NCBI GenBank assembly: GCA_016926315.1
Contig: JAFGOU010000542.1
Location: 1 to 6,282, forward strand
Length of the DNA stretch: 6,282 bases
Direction of reading: 5' to 3'
Source: Chitinispirillaceae bacterium
GTDB taxonomy: Bacteria; Fibrobacterota; Chitinivibrionia; Chitinivibrionales; Chitinispirillaceae
A program made the translations under genes and the position numbers. A model generated the notes under the pieces. That model was given only the letters and a program-made list of their open reading frames with translations, made no database searches and was not told the origin of the DNA. Shown here one piece after another: positions 1 through 5,603 of the stretch. Each line of letters begins with the position of its first letter. Position 1 is the stretch's first letter.

Positions 1-251
1 GTCTCTACATGTCAAATGAGCAATTAACATGGATAGACCCTTTCATCTATCGAGAATGGCCAGTTCGACTGGCGCACCAGAGGACGCGGAGGAGATGCAT
101 TGTTTTGATTTTGGTCATCCTCATTTTTTCTCTGCGCTCTCTGCGTATTTCGACAGGCTCAATACAGGCCTCCGCGGTGAAATTGTATTTGTTTCATGGG
201 AATTTTTTCAACTCTTCAACAAAATTCATGAATAATCCGGGTTAATCCGTT
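1..251. repeat. Non-coding mosaic of short intergenic repeat fragments and hairpins
   Basis: I see no credible gene here; the two short open frames lack a ribosome site and resemble no protein I know. Small structures are visible instead. GATAGA (32-37) pairs with TCTATC (46-51). GCCAGT (59-64) pairs with ACTGGC (68-73) around a 3-base loop. CTCTGCG occurs twice in tandem (130-136 and 139-145) and is imperfectly complementary to AGAGGACGCGGAGG (79-92). From memory, CTCTGCG-CTCTGCG followed by a CCTCTGCGGTGAAAT-like string (here CCTCCGCGGTGAAAT, 169-183), the TTCGACAGGCTCA string (149-161) and TTCATGAATAATCCGGGTTA (226-245) resemble dispersed intergenic repeats found in many bacterial genomes. 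That resemblance is recalled, not searched. Confidence 0.5.
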
Positions 252-347
252 CGCGCCCGTAAGATTTTTACTTGCTTACAGCGTCTGCCCCCCGCCTCAT
301 TTCCCCCTTTTCTGCAGCTGTAGTTTTCCATTTTCATACTTTATATA
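252..347. other. Intergenic, nothing recognised
   Basis: This is a pyrimidine-rich stretch with runs of C and T near 288-307 and an AT-rich segment near 328-347. I see no gene, no convincing promoter and no strong hairpin. It separates the repeat mosaic from the decayed inverted-repeat element. Confidence 0.4.
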
Positions 348-457
348 GAATTCGTTCGGAATAGACGAATTTGCATAAAACATCATTCCGGTGAAAGCCG
401 AACCTGATTCGGGATTCGCCGGTATAACGCCACAAAAAGGGCTTTTCGGTCAAGCAC
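348..457. mobile_element. Decayed copy of the palindromic MITE-like element found intact at 2171-2309
   Basis: Three parts line up with the intact element. The left end, GAATTCGTTCGGAAT (348-362), is a weak match to GTGCCCATCCGGAAA. GAATTT and then TCATTCCGG follow in the same order as in the intact copy. The right end, TTTTCGGTCAAGCAC (443-457), matches TTTCCGGACAGACAC at 11 of 15 positions. The internal palindrome survives as a hairpin at 385-425. As in the intact copy, TA lies just outside both ends (346-347 and 458-459), but no longer target duplication remains. The element is about 30 bp shorter than the intact one. The right-end and hairpin matches are good; the left end is the weakest part. 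Confidence 0.55.
385..425. repeat. Imperfect hairpin; possible terminator for the small membrane protein gene
   Basis: ATTCCGGTGAAAGCCGAA (385-402) is complementary, with a few mismatches, to ATTCGGGATTCGCCGGTAT (407-425), with CCGG, GAA and CCGAA blocks paired around a short loop. It lies 32 bp past the stop of the minus-strand membrane protein gene. On the minus strand it is followed by a mixed A/T-rich run (GATGTTTTATGC), not a clean U tract. It could slow or end transcription, but its shape is best explained as the core of the decayed mobile element. Confidence 0.45.
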
Positions 458-660
458 TACCTGAACCGAATGTTCCCGATGTGCATGTTCGACATTGACC
501 CGAAAACTCCGAATCCGTTTAACAACCACAAAATCACGAGAATCACCACCACCACGTTTAATATCTTCTTGATTTTTCCGTCCATGGGGATGTAAGAATT
601 CACGAGCCACAGGATAACGCCGACGACGATAAGGGTTATGAGAACAGAGAGTATCGACAT
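457..660 (-). CDS. Thivi_2564-family small membrane protein
   Basis: The product is 67 residues and almost entirely two hydrophobic helices, roughly residues 3-21 and 33-51. A short polar loop, NSYIPMDGKIKKILN, joins them. This loop and the flanking helices match what I remember of the Thivi_2564 family, small proteins of unknown function with a conserved IPMD-K-IKKILN centre. The length is normal for the family. The start is well supported: AAGGAG (668-673, minus strand) sits 7 bases before the ATG. It should be an inner-membrane protein, but its role is unknown. It lies 98 bp downstream of the diguanylate cyclase on the same strand and has its own AT-rich leader, so it may be transcribed separately. 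Its stop codon is at the outer edge of a decayed mobile element, so the last residues may have changed with the insertion. Confidence 0.85.
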   Translation of the reverse strand: MSILSVLITLIVVGVILWLVNSYIPMDGKIKKILNVVVVILVILWLLNGFGVFGSMSNMHIGNIRFR

Positions 661-682
661 GCTATTTCTCCTTTTTTAGGTA

Positions 683-727
683 GATAGTGATAATCACGGT
701 TTCCTATCGCTAAATATAGCAATTATA
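683..727 (-). promoter_or_regulatory. Possible promoter and operator region for the small membrane protein gene
   Basis: On the minus strand TATAAT (727 down to 722) could be a -10 box, but no good -35 box lies at the right distance. Between it and the ribosome site is the perfect palindrome GTGATAATCAC (687-697), bracketed by GATAG (683-687) and CTATC (704-708). GCTA (709-712) also pairs with TAGC (717-720). Such symmetry in a leader suggests a repressor site or a structured 5' end. This is a guess from symmetry alone. Confidence 0.25.
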
Positions 728-758
728 ATGCCGCAATCCCGATCGGGTCCCATTCAAA

Positions 759-1766
759 TCAGACCATTGTTGCCTTTTTCTTTTCATACATGTCCTTATC
801 GGCCCGTTCCATAAGACCGGCAATGGAATCGCTGTCTCTCAGGGTAAACCGCGACACGCCCACGGTAACGGACAGCGTAAGAGCGTTGTCCGATTCCCGG
901 TTCTTTTTGTCGATGTTGGTTTGCAGGCGTTCAATGAACTGCTCGTCCGAGTCCGCTCCGGTTTCCATTGTCAAGGCAGTGAATTCATCGCCGCCGATGC
1001 GCGCGATAAGGTCCGATTCGCGAAAAGTGTTCTTTAAAATCTCGGCCAGATCGATAAGAAGCTCGTCGCCGGCACGGTGCCCGAAGGTATCGTTGGTCTG
1101 TTTGAACCGGTCGACATCGATGAAGAAAAGCAGTACCGGCTGATTGATCCGTGTGGCAACGCGCAACTGCTGTTCGGCCAGCTCCCGGAATCCCCGCCGG
1201 TTATACAACCCGGTCAGATCGTCGAAAAGAGAATTGCGGCGGCTCTCGCTCAGCATCAACTGGTTTCGCTCCTCTTCCTCCCTGCGGCCGGTGACATCGA
1301 TGATAAATCCCGACTGGCGCATTACGGAACCATGGGTGTCCAGATGGACCGTCGTCATGTTCACCACCCACCGCAGCGAACCGTCCTTATGGATTATCCG
1401 GTGTTCGATTGATTTACAACTGAGCGGTTCCTTCAGGTTACGAATAAATTCCAGCACCCGTTCGCGGTCTTTCTCGTAAATCATCTCTATCCATAAATGC
1501 GGATTTTTGGCATAGTCTCCCGGGGCGTATCCGGTGATTTCAACGCATCGGGGGCTGTGAAAGGTGGTTGATAATTTTCCTTCGTTAAATTCAATGCTGT
1601 AAAGGTATTCGGGCACTTCGCTGACCAGCGTCTTCCAGAACCCGCCTTCGGTAAGAGCATGAGGTTCCGGATCCGGTTTCTCACGGTTGCGCATCTCTTC
1701 AAACTCCTGGCGTAAAAAGGCGATTTCGGCCACCAGGTCTTCTCTTGGTTTCTCACGATCTTCCAT
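759..1766 (-). CDS. PAS-GGDEF diguanylate cyclase
   Basis: This 335-residue protein should make c-di-GMP from two GTP. Residues 1-30 look like a short charged coiled coil. Residues about 43-160 form a PAS domain of the PAS_3 type (HRIIHKDGSLRWVV, ending in the usual DVTGRREEEE linker). The GGDEF domain starts at FDDLTGLYNRRGF (181-193). FFIDVDRFKQTNDTFGH carries the metal-binding Asp217, and IGGDEF has its signature at 258-262. RESD (249-252) lies exactly five residues before GGDEF and is an intact RxxD inhibitory site, so feedback inhibition by c-di-GMP is expected. There is no EAL or HD-GYP domain, transmembrane helix or signal peptide, so it is probably a soluble cytoplasmic sensor; its PAS ligand is unknown. 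I chose the ATG at 1764-1766, with AAGG 9 bases upstream. A TTG at 1800-1802 would add 12 residues but has a poorer ribosome site. Confidence 0.93.
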   Translation of the reverse strand: MEDREKPREDLVAEIAFLRQEFEEMRNREKPDPEPHALTEGGFWKTLVSEVPEYLYSIEFNEGKLSTTFHSPRCVEITGYAPGDYAKNPHLWIEMIYEKDRERVLEFIRNLKEPLSCKSIEHRIIHKDGSLRWVVNMTTVHLDTHGSVMRQSGFIIDVTGRREEEERNQLMLSESRRNSLFDDLTGLYNRRGFRELAEQQLRVATRINQPVLLFFIDVDRFKQTNDTFGHRAGDELLIDLAEILKNTFRESDLIARIGGDEFTALTMETGADSDEQFIERLQTNIDKKNRESDNALTLSVTVGVSRFTLRDSDSIAGLMERADKDMYEKKKATMV

Positions 1767-1807
1767 GTAAGCATACCTTGTTATTCTTGATGAAATCAGC
1801 AACCATA

Positions 1808-1842
1808 CCGGTGCCTATTCAATGTACGTAGTACCGCACCGG
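1808..1842 (-). promoter_or_regulatory. Stem-loop in the 5' leader of the diguanylate cyclase
   Basis: CCGGTGC (1808-1814) and GCACCGG (1836-1842) form a perfect 7-bp stem. Inside the loop GTAC-GTA-GTAC (1824-1834) can form a second small hairpin. It lies about 40 bases upstream of the chosen ATG and just upstream of the alternative TTG, so it would be in the mRNA leader if transcription starts at the promoter proposed at 1904-1932. It is not followed by a U tract, so it is not a standard terminator. It does not resemble a c-di-GMP riboswitch that I can recognise. Confidence 0.4.
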
Positions 1843-1903
1843 CTTGCTGCATAACATAAAACATGCAATAACCGCGCCATGCATCGTGAAACGTAGAATA
1901 GGG

Positions 1904-1932
1904 CATATAACAACGCAGTGAGGCTTTTTCAA
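1904..1932 (-). promoter_or_regulatory. Candidate sigma-70-type promoter for the diguanylate cyclase
   Basis: On the minus strand TTGAAA (1932 down to 1927) matches the -35 consensus at five of six bases. It is followed after exactly 17 bases by TATATG (1909 down to 1904), which matches the -10 consensus at four of six. Transcription would start near 1897, giving a leader of about 130 bases that includes the stem-loop at 1808-1842. It is supported by sequence match and position only. Confidence 0.35.
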
Positions 1933-2164
1933 AAGTGACCGCTGTCGCTGTCTGTTAATTTCAACGATATATCTCCCGACATCTTTCCGCTTCTCATTTA
2001 TATAAGGCCGGTTTCGCAATAACAGCAATAAGGACCGTTTTCTCCGGAAGTATGCTGCGTAGACGGTATGGTGGCTATATACTCCCGACCTTGAAGTAAT
2101 CACTATTCCCATATATCCTCTGTATTTCGCATACCCATCGGCGGCATGGTATTTGCTTTTTTAG
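1933..2164. other. Divergent intergenic region, no gene recognised
   Basis: This lies between the start of the diguanylate cyclase (minus) and the export operon (plus). A minus-strand frame at 1819-2112 with a passable AGAGG before its ATG could encode 97 residues. Its product is compositionally odd (a run of leucines, scattered Cys and Arg, no domain pattern) and it overlaps the proposed promoter of the cyclase, so I do not call it. TTGAAG at 2091-2096 is a weak -35-like string on the plus strand without a good partner. I see nothing else. Confidence 0.4.
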
Positions 2165-2170
2165 TACTTA

Positions 2171-2309
2171 GTGCCCATCCGGAAACCCCTGAATTTTGAC
2201 ATTCGTCATTCCGGCAAAAGCCGGAATCCAGGATTTCTGGCCGTTTTCGCTAGCTGGATACCGGCTTTCGCCGGTATGACGTCATAAGGAGGACTTTCCG
2301 GACAGACAC
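2171..2309. mobile_element. 139-bp MITE-like element with terminal inverted repeats and 6-bp target duplication
   Basis: The ends GTGCCCATCCGGAAA (2171-2185) and TTTCCGGACAGACAC (2295-2309) are inverted repeats matching at 12 of 15 positions. The same six bases, TACTTA, lie immediately outside both ends (2165-2170 and 2310-2315), as expected for a target-site duplication. The inside holds a long palindrome at 2204-2281. There is no room for a transposase, so if mobile it depends on a full-length relative elsewhere in the genome. I cannot assign the insertion-sequence family with confidence. It lies between the cyclase and the export operon, 135 bp upstream of the export gene's start. A decayed relative is at 348-457. 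Confidence 0.75.
2204..2281. repeat. Large internal palindrome with two 28-base arms
   Basis: The arm at 2204-2231 is complementary to the arm at 2254-2281 at 25 of 28 positions, around a 22-base loop. Each arm is itself a small hairpin: CCGGC-AAAA-GCCGG on the left and CCGGC-TTTC-GCCGG on the right. DNA or RNA of this region could therefore form either one long stem or a cruciform of smaller ones. The core string ATTCCGGCAAAAGCCGGAAT is the kind of REP-like dispersed repeat seen in many bacterial genomes. Confidence 0.85.
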
Positions 2310-2315
2310 TACTTA

Positions 2316-2426
2316 CTCTAGGCCCCCCTTCAGCTCCAGCATCGGATATGTGTGGAGGTATAACCGCGGTACGGAACCGTCATCTTTGTCCAGGACATTT
2401 TCATGTTACGGCAGGGAGAAGTAGTG
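2316..2426 (+). other. Leader region of the polysaccharide export operon
   Basis: This short stretch separates the mobile element from the export genes. It contains the perfect 8-base palindrome ACCGCGGT (2363-2370) directly followed by ACGG-AA-CCGT (2371-2380). TATAAC (2359-2364) could be a weak -10 box, but there is no recognisable -35 box 17 bases upstream. I cannot place the operon promoter with confidence. Confidence 0.3.
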
Positions 2427-2433
2427 ATGAAAA

Positions 2434-2439
2434 AAGGAG
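2434..2439 (+). promoter_or_regulatory. Ribosome binding site that decides the start of the export gene
   Basis: AAGGAG lies 5 bases before the ATG at 2445 and has the same AAAAAAGGAG form as the site used by the small membrane protein gene at 668-677. A competing GGAG (2415-2418) lies 8 bases before an in-frame ATG at 2427. A third in-frame ATG at 2403 has no clear site. Confidence 0.5.
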
Positions 2440-2444
2440 CACAA

Positions 2445-3191
2445 ATGAAAAATGGCTTTGATCGTCGATACCTGTGCATAATGTCAATAATCATGGCGCT
2501 GGCGAGCAGTGGTATATTCCTGGGTCACGGTGAAATAGTCCCGGAAATTTCCACAGGGGTATACGCACCTTCCGAAACCTTGCTTCCACCAAAATCTGCC
2601 GTTTACCCGTCGGCCATGGATCTTCCATTGTCCACATGGGTCGGTCCGGGCGACGCCATCCAGATTAAGGCGTATCCCGACACCACCTCTTTCATTTCAG
2701 GGGTCTATACCATTTTCGACAGTGGGGTTGTCGTTTTACCGATTCTCGGTTTTGTCCAGGTCACAAGCATGTCGATTACCGGGCTGACAAAGCAGTTGAC
2801 CGACGCATACGCCAGGTATATGGCCCACCCGAGCGTGCAAGTGGAACCGATGATACACCTTTTACTGCTCGGAGGGTTCCTCCGTCCCGGTACACACCTG
2901 GTGAATCCCCTGCATCCTTTTTCGAATGTTCTTCGTAGTGCCGGTGGTACGGTACGTGATGACGGCCTCAAGCTGCTCCGGTGGGAACGCGGCGGAAAAG
3001 TGTTGTCCTCGAATTTGACCGCAGAAGCGGAAGAGACCAGGTCGCTCTGGGCGCTGGGATTCAAATCGGGTGACCAGCTATGCGTCACCCTGCGCACCGA
3101 AAGGGACATCTTGCAGGTCGCGAGTTTTATCGTATCCACGGTCATCACATCCGGCACACTGGTTCTCACCTTGCTGGTATTTTTAAAATGA
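2445..3191 (+). CDS. Wza-like polysaccharide export protein (short form)
   Basis: This 248-residue protein probably forms the exit path for a capsule or exopolysaccharide. Residues about 9-27 form a hydrophobic signal or anchor helix. Residues 63-135 are a Poly_export domain (WVGPGDAIQIKAY, then PILGFVQV and HPSVQVEP). Residues 137-214 form one SLBB-type domain (LLLLGGFLRPGTHL, then NVLRSAGGTV). A final hydrophobic helix spans 222-246. E. coli Wza is longer (about 380 residues) and has more repeats between the export domain and the C-terminal helix, so this is a minimal form. No lipobox Cys follows the signal helix; the only Cys nearby is at its start. The C-terminal helix could correspond to the helix that builds Wza's outer-membrane pore; that is inference. 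The stop overlaps the next gene's start in an ATGA, implying translational coupling. Starts at 2427 or 2403 are possible. Confidence 0.85.
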   Translation: MKNGFDRRYLCIMSIIMALASSGIFLGHGEIVPEISTGVYAPSETLLPPKSAVYPSAMDLPLSTWVGPGDAIQIKAYPDTTSFISGVYTIFDSGVVVLPILGFVQVTSMSITGLTKQLTDAYARYMAHPSVQVEPMIHLLLLGGFLRPGTHLVNPLHPFSNVLRSAGGTVRDDGLKLLRWERGGKVLSSNLTAEAEETRSLWALGFKSGDQLCVTLRTERDILQVASFIVSTVITSGTLVLTLLVFLK

Positions 3192-5563
3192 ACCAACCGC
3201 CCCCTCATCATATTCCGAATCCGGCTGTCGCTCCAATTCGTGACGGGGAACATTATCGCCACCTGCTCGGCAGGACAAAGTGGTACCTTCTCATTTCCGG
3301 TCTGACGGTTCTGGTCGCGGCCTTTCTGGTCGTGTTCCTGGTCGTTCGCCCCGAAAACCCCGAGCTCACGGCCCGGGCTCTCATCGGCCTTGAGAATACC
3401 ACCGACATTTCGGGCGCTAAAGAAGGAGTTACGGCGAATCTTGGCCGGGAAGACATCATGATGAGTCGTACCTTTTTGAGAGATGTGGCGCGAAAACTTT
3501 CATTACAACTCTGGACTGCCCCGCATGGCCGCGACGAAATGTTCGATACGGTAAGCATCGACTCCTCCGCCGCGTGCGGCACCTATCGTGTCCGCTTCAG
3601 CCCCGGGAAGCCCGATGAATTTCTGATCTACTACTATGATACCACGGCAATCTCGCTTCCACTCATAGGGTTTCTGCCCGGCAATGGCTTCAAAATTATC
3701 GCTTTAGGTAACTGGCAGTCCGGCGTTCCGGTACGCTTGCCGGGCATGTCATTGAAATTAAGCCGGTCACTGCGGGAACGACCACACTCATTCACCTTTC
3801 GAGTAGTCGACATCCGGGTGGCGGTAGAGGCGGTCTATCGGAACCTGACGATAAAGCGGGCTGACCCTGATAAGGGTATCAACTATATCGCCATACTCCT
3901 GACGGGCCGCGATTATTCTCTGGCGGCATCGACGGCAAATACCATTGCCGACGCCTTTATCGAAAAAAATGTCAGCTTCAGTCAATCACGTGACCGTGGC
4001 GTGGTAGCATCGCTTGAAAAGCAACTGAAGCTTTCCCAGGAAAACCTCGCTGCCGCAGAATCAAAGATACGCGATTTCCGTTCCAAATATCCCCAGGTGG
4101 GCCTGAACCAGCAGACGCAACAGACGGTAAGCAGCCTTGCGCAACTCGACAACGGAATCCAGCACATGTCCGCAAACAAGACTAACGGTATCACCTTAAG
4201 AAACGAATACCTGACTGCGGATTCTGCGCAGCGTCTTCAAATCGCCGGGGAAATAGCTGAAATGCTGTCATCGCATTCAATCCCCGCCGGAAAGGTTCTT
4301 TCGGAAGGGCTTAACCAGCTGCTTGCTCAGCGGCAGGAGATGATTGATAAATATGGCGAGGAACACCCCTTACGGCTGGAGAATAACCGCAGCATTCAAC
4401 GGGTGTCGAGGTCGATTCTCGCTGCCCTGGACGTATACATCGGCAGCGCGCAAACCGCCATTTCAGACAAGCAAAAAAATGTGCAGCAACTGTCCGGCAG
4501 GTTGCGGCAATTGCCTGCACAGGAAATGCAACTTGGGGAGCTTCGCCGGAACCAGCAGATATTTGCCGACATCTACTCCGCGGTATTAAGCAGGTACAAC
4601 CAGGCAAAAGTGGCCGATGCGGTCCAGACAGCCGCCTTTTATATCATGGATTATGCGGTGGCGCCATTGCCCCCTCCGGCAAACCCGGGCAGACTTCTGG
4701 TCTATGGAATTCTTATCGCTCTCCTGGTAAGCTTTGGTCCCGTGTTTGTATACAACTATTTCGACAAGTCCGTCCGCTCGCAACGACAGCTTGCACGGAT
4801 CACCAGCCATGTGGTTCTTGAGGCAATCCCGCTGTTTTTCCAGACCGGAGAAAAGCATCGAATGCACGTGCCGGGGTATCATCCCCTGATTTCTCTTTCC
4901 TGCAATCCGAATTTTACCCGGGAAATCTTTGATTCACTGCTGGTGAAAATAAAATTGCTACAGGTTGAATCAGCCGACCATTGTATTGTCGTATCGAGTT
5001 TTGAAGGCGGCTGCGGCAAGTCCACCATCAGCGCCAATCTTGCCATAGCAATTGCCCTGCGGGGACACCGGACGTTGCTCGTGGACGCCGATTTACGCCG
5101 CGGTACGGTAAAAGATATTTTCAACCTTCCTGATTCCGGAGGCATTACCGCTCTGCTCTCCGGGCAAAAACCCCTTTCCGAAGATGATTGCATCCGCTCG
5201 ATGGTCCCGGTAAAAATACCTAACCTTTACGTGATCCCATCCGGCAAGGAACCCGCGAATCCTGGTTTATTGCTCTCATCGCCGCGCATGGAGGAATTCA
5301 AGCGGCACAGTGGAAAACACCTGGAATATATGATCATCGATACACCGCCGCTCGGCATTGTCTCGGATGCGGTGGTGATCCAGAAGTTTTTCTCCCACTA
5401 TATACTCGTGGTCAGGTCAGGTAAAACAAATGTGGCGGAGCTGGTCACCCGGATCAATGAATTCGACCAGTTATCCGAAAAAATCCTTGGGTATGTGCTC
5501 AACGGTGCGTCCCATAATGCGGTGGGCACCTATCGACGGTATTCCAAATACTACACGAAGTAG
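3188..5563 (+). CDS. Wzc-like polysaccharide co-polymerase with C-terminal bacterial tyrosine kinase
   Basis: This is a 791-residue inner-membrane protein that should set polymer length and drive export through cycles of autophosphorylation. An N-terminal Wzz-type region has a first membrane helix at about 33-53. The periplasmic part (54-502) includes a beta-rich segment (about 124-215) like that of E. coli Wzc, a coiled coil from about 272 and a GNVR region (442-502). The second helix is at about 503-523. The cytoplasmic kinase has Walker A GGCGKST (607-613, Lys611), Walker A' VDADLRR (632-638) and Walker B YMIIDTPP (714-721, Asp718). A small tyrosine cluster ends the protein (Tyr782, 785, 788, 789). 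The start is the ATG overlapping the upstream stop; an upstream in-frame ATG at 3080 would overlap the export gene by 112 bases and is unlikely. One oddity: the usual EX2RX2R motif before Walker A reads EIFDSLL (579-585), with both arginines lost. Confidence 0.94.
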   Translation: MNQPPPHHIPNPAVAPIRDGEHYRHLLGRTKWYLLISGLTVLVAAFLVVFLVVRPENPELTARALIGLENTTDISGAKEGVTANLGREDIMMSRTFLRDVARKLSLQLWTAPHGRDEMFDTVSIDSSAACGTYRVRFSPGKPDEFLIYYYDTTAISLPLIGFLPGNGFKIIALGNWQSGVPVRLPGMSLKLSRSLRERPHSFTFRVVDIRVAVEAVYRNLTIKRADPDKGINYIAILLTGRDYSLAASTANTIADAFIEKNVSFSQSRDRGVVASLEKQLKLSQENLAAAESKIRDFRSKYPQVGLNQQTQQTVSSLAQLDNGIQHMSANKTNGITLRNEYLTADSAQRLQIAGEIAEMLSSHSIPAGKVLSEGLNQLLAQRQEMIDKYGEEHPLRLENNRSIQRVSRSILAALDVYIGSAQTAISDKQKNVQQLSGRLRQLPAQEMQLGELRRNQQIFADIYSAVLSRYNQAKVADAVQTAAFYIMDYAVAPLPPPANPGRLLVYGILIALLVSFGPVFVYNYFDKSVRSQRQLARITSHVVLEAIPLFFQTGEKHRMHVPGYHPLISLSCNPNFTREIFDSLLVKIKLLQVESADHCIVVSSFEGGCGKSTISANLAIAIALRGHRTLLVDADLRRGTVKDIFNLPDSGGITALLSGQKPLSEDDCIRSMVPVKIPNLYVIPSGKEPANPGLLLSSPRMEEFKRHSGKHLEYMIIDTPPLGIVSDAVVIQKFFSHYILVVRSGKTNVAELVTRINEFDQLSEKILGYVLNGASHNAVGTYRRYSKYYTK

Positions 5564-5603
5564 AACGTTTCCCAAGCGATTTTCACCACAGCAAACAAAC
5601 TGG
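5564..5603. other. Convergent gap between the kinase and beta-helix genes
   Basis: Only 40 bp separate the two converging stop codons (TAG ending at 5563 and TAA at 5604-5606, minus strand). I see no stem-loop followed by a T tract on either strand, so no intrinsic terminator can be called. Confidence 0.5.

Noticed and set aside
9..245. Two overlapping plus-strand frames of 78 and 68 codons near the window start
   Set aside because: Both run through repeat-like strings and hairpins, lack ribosome sites and give no protein-like pattern.
383..610. Minus-strand frame of 75 codons overlapping the small membrane protein gene
   Set aside because: It is in another frame of a gene with a clear family match and a good ribosome site, and it runs into the decayed mobile element.
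738..747. CCCGATCGGG palindrome downstream of the cyclase stop as a terminator
   Set aside because: It has no loop and no following U tract, so it cannot act as an intrinsic terminator.
1819..2112. Minus-strand frame of 97 codons upstream of the cyclase, with AGAGG before its ATG
   Set aside because: The product has a biased, patternless composition and no recognisable domain. The frame also covers the likely promoter and leader of the cyclase.
2196..2201. TTGACA inside the mobile element as an outward promoter for the export operon
   Set aside because: No -10-like hexamer lies 16-18 bases downstream; that position falls in the GC-rich palindrome arm.
2204..2281. Palindromic repeat as a CRISPR unit or as an RNA gene
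   Set aside because: There is one inverted pair, not a series of direct repeats with spacers, and the flanking target duplication is better explained by a mobile element.
3080..3187. Upstream in-frame start for the Wzc-like protein adding 36 residues
   Set aside because: It would overlap the export gene by 112 bases. The ATG at 3188 forms the usual ATGA coupling, and the extra residues do not look like part of a Wzz domain.
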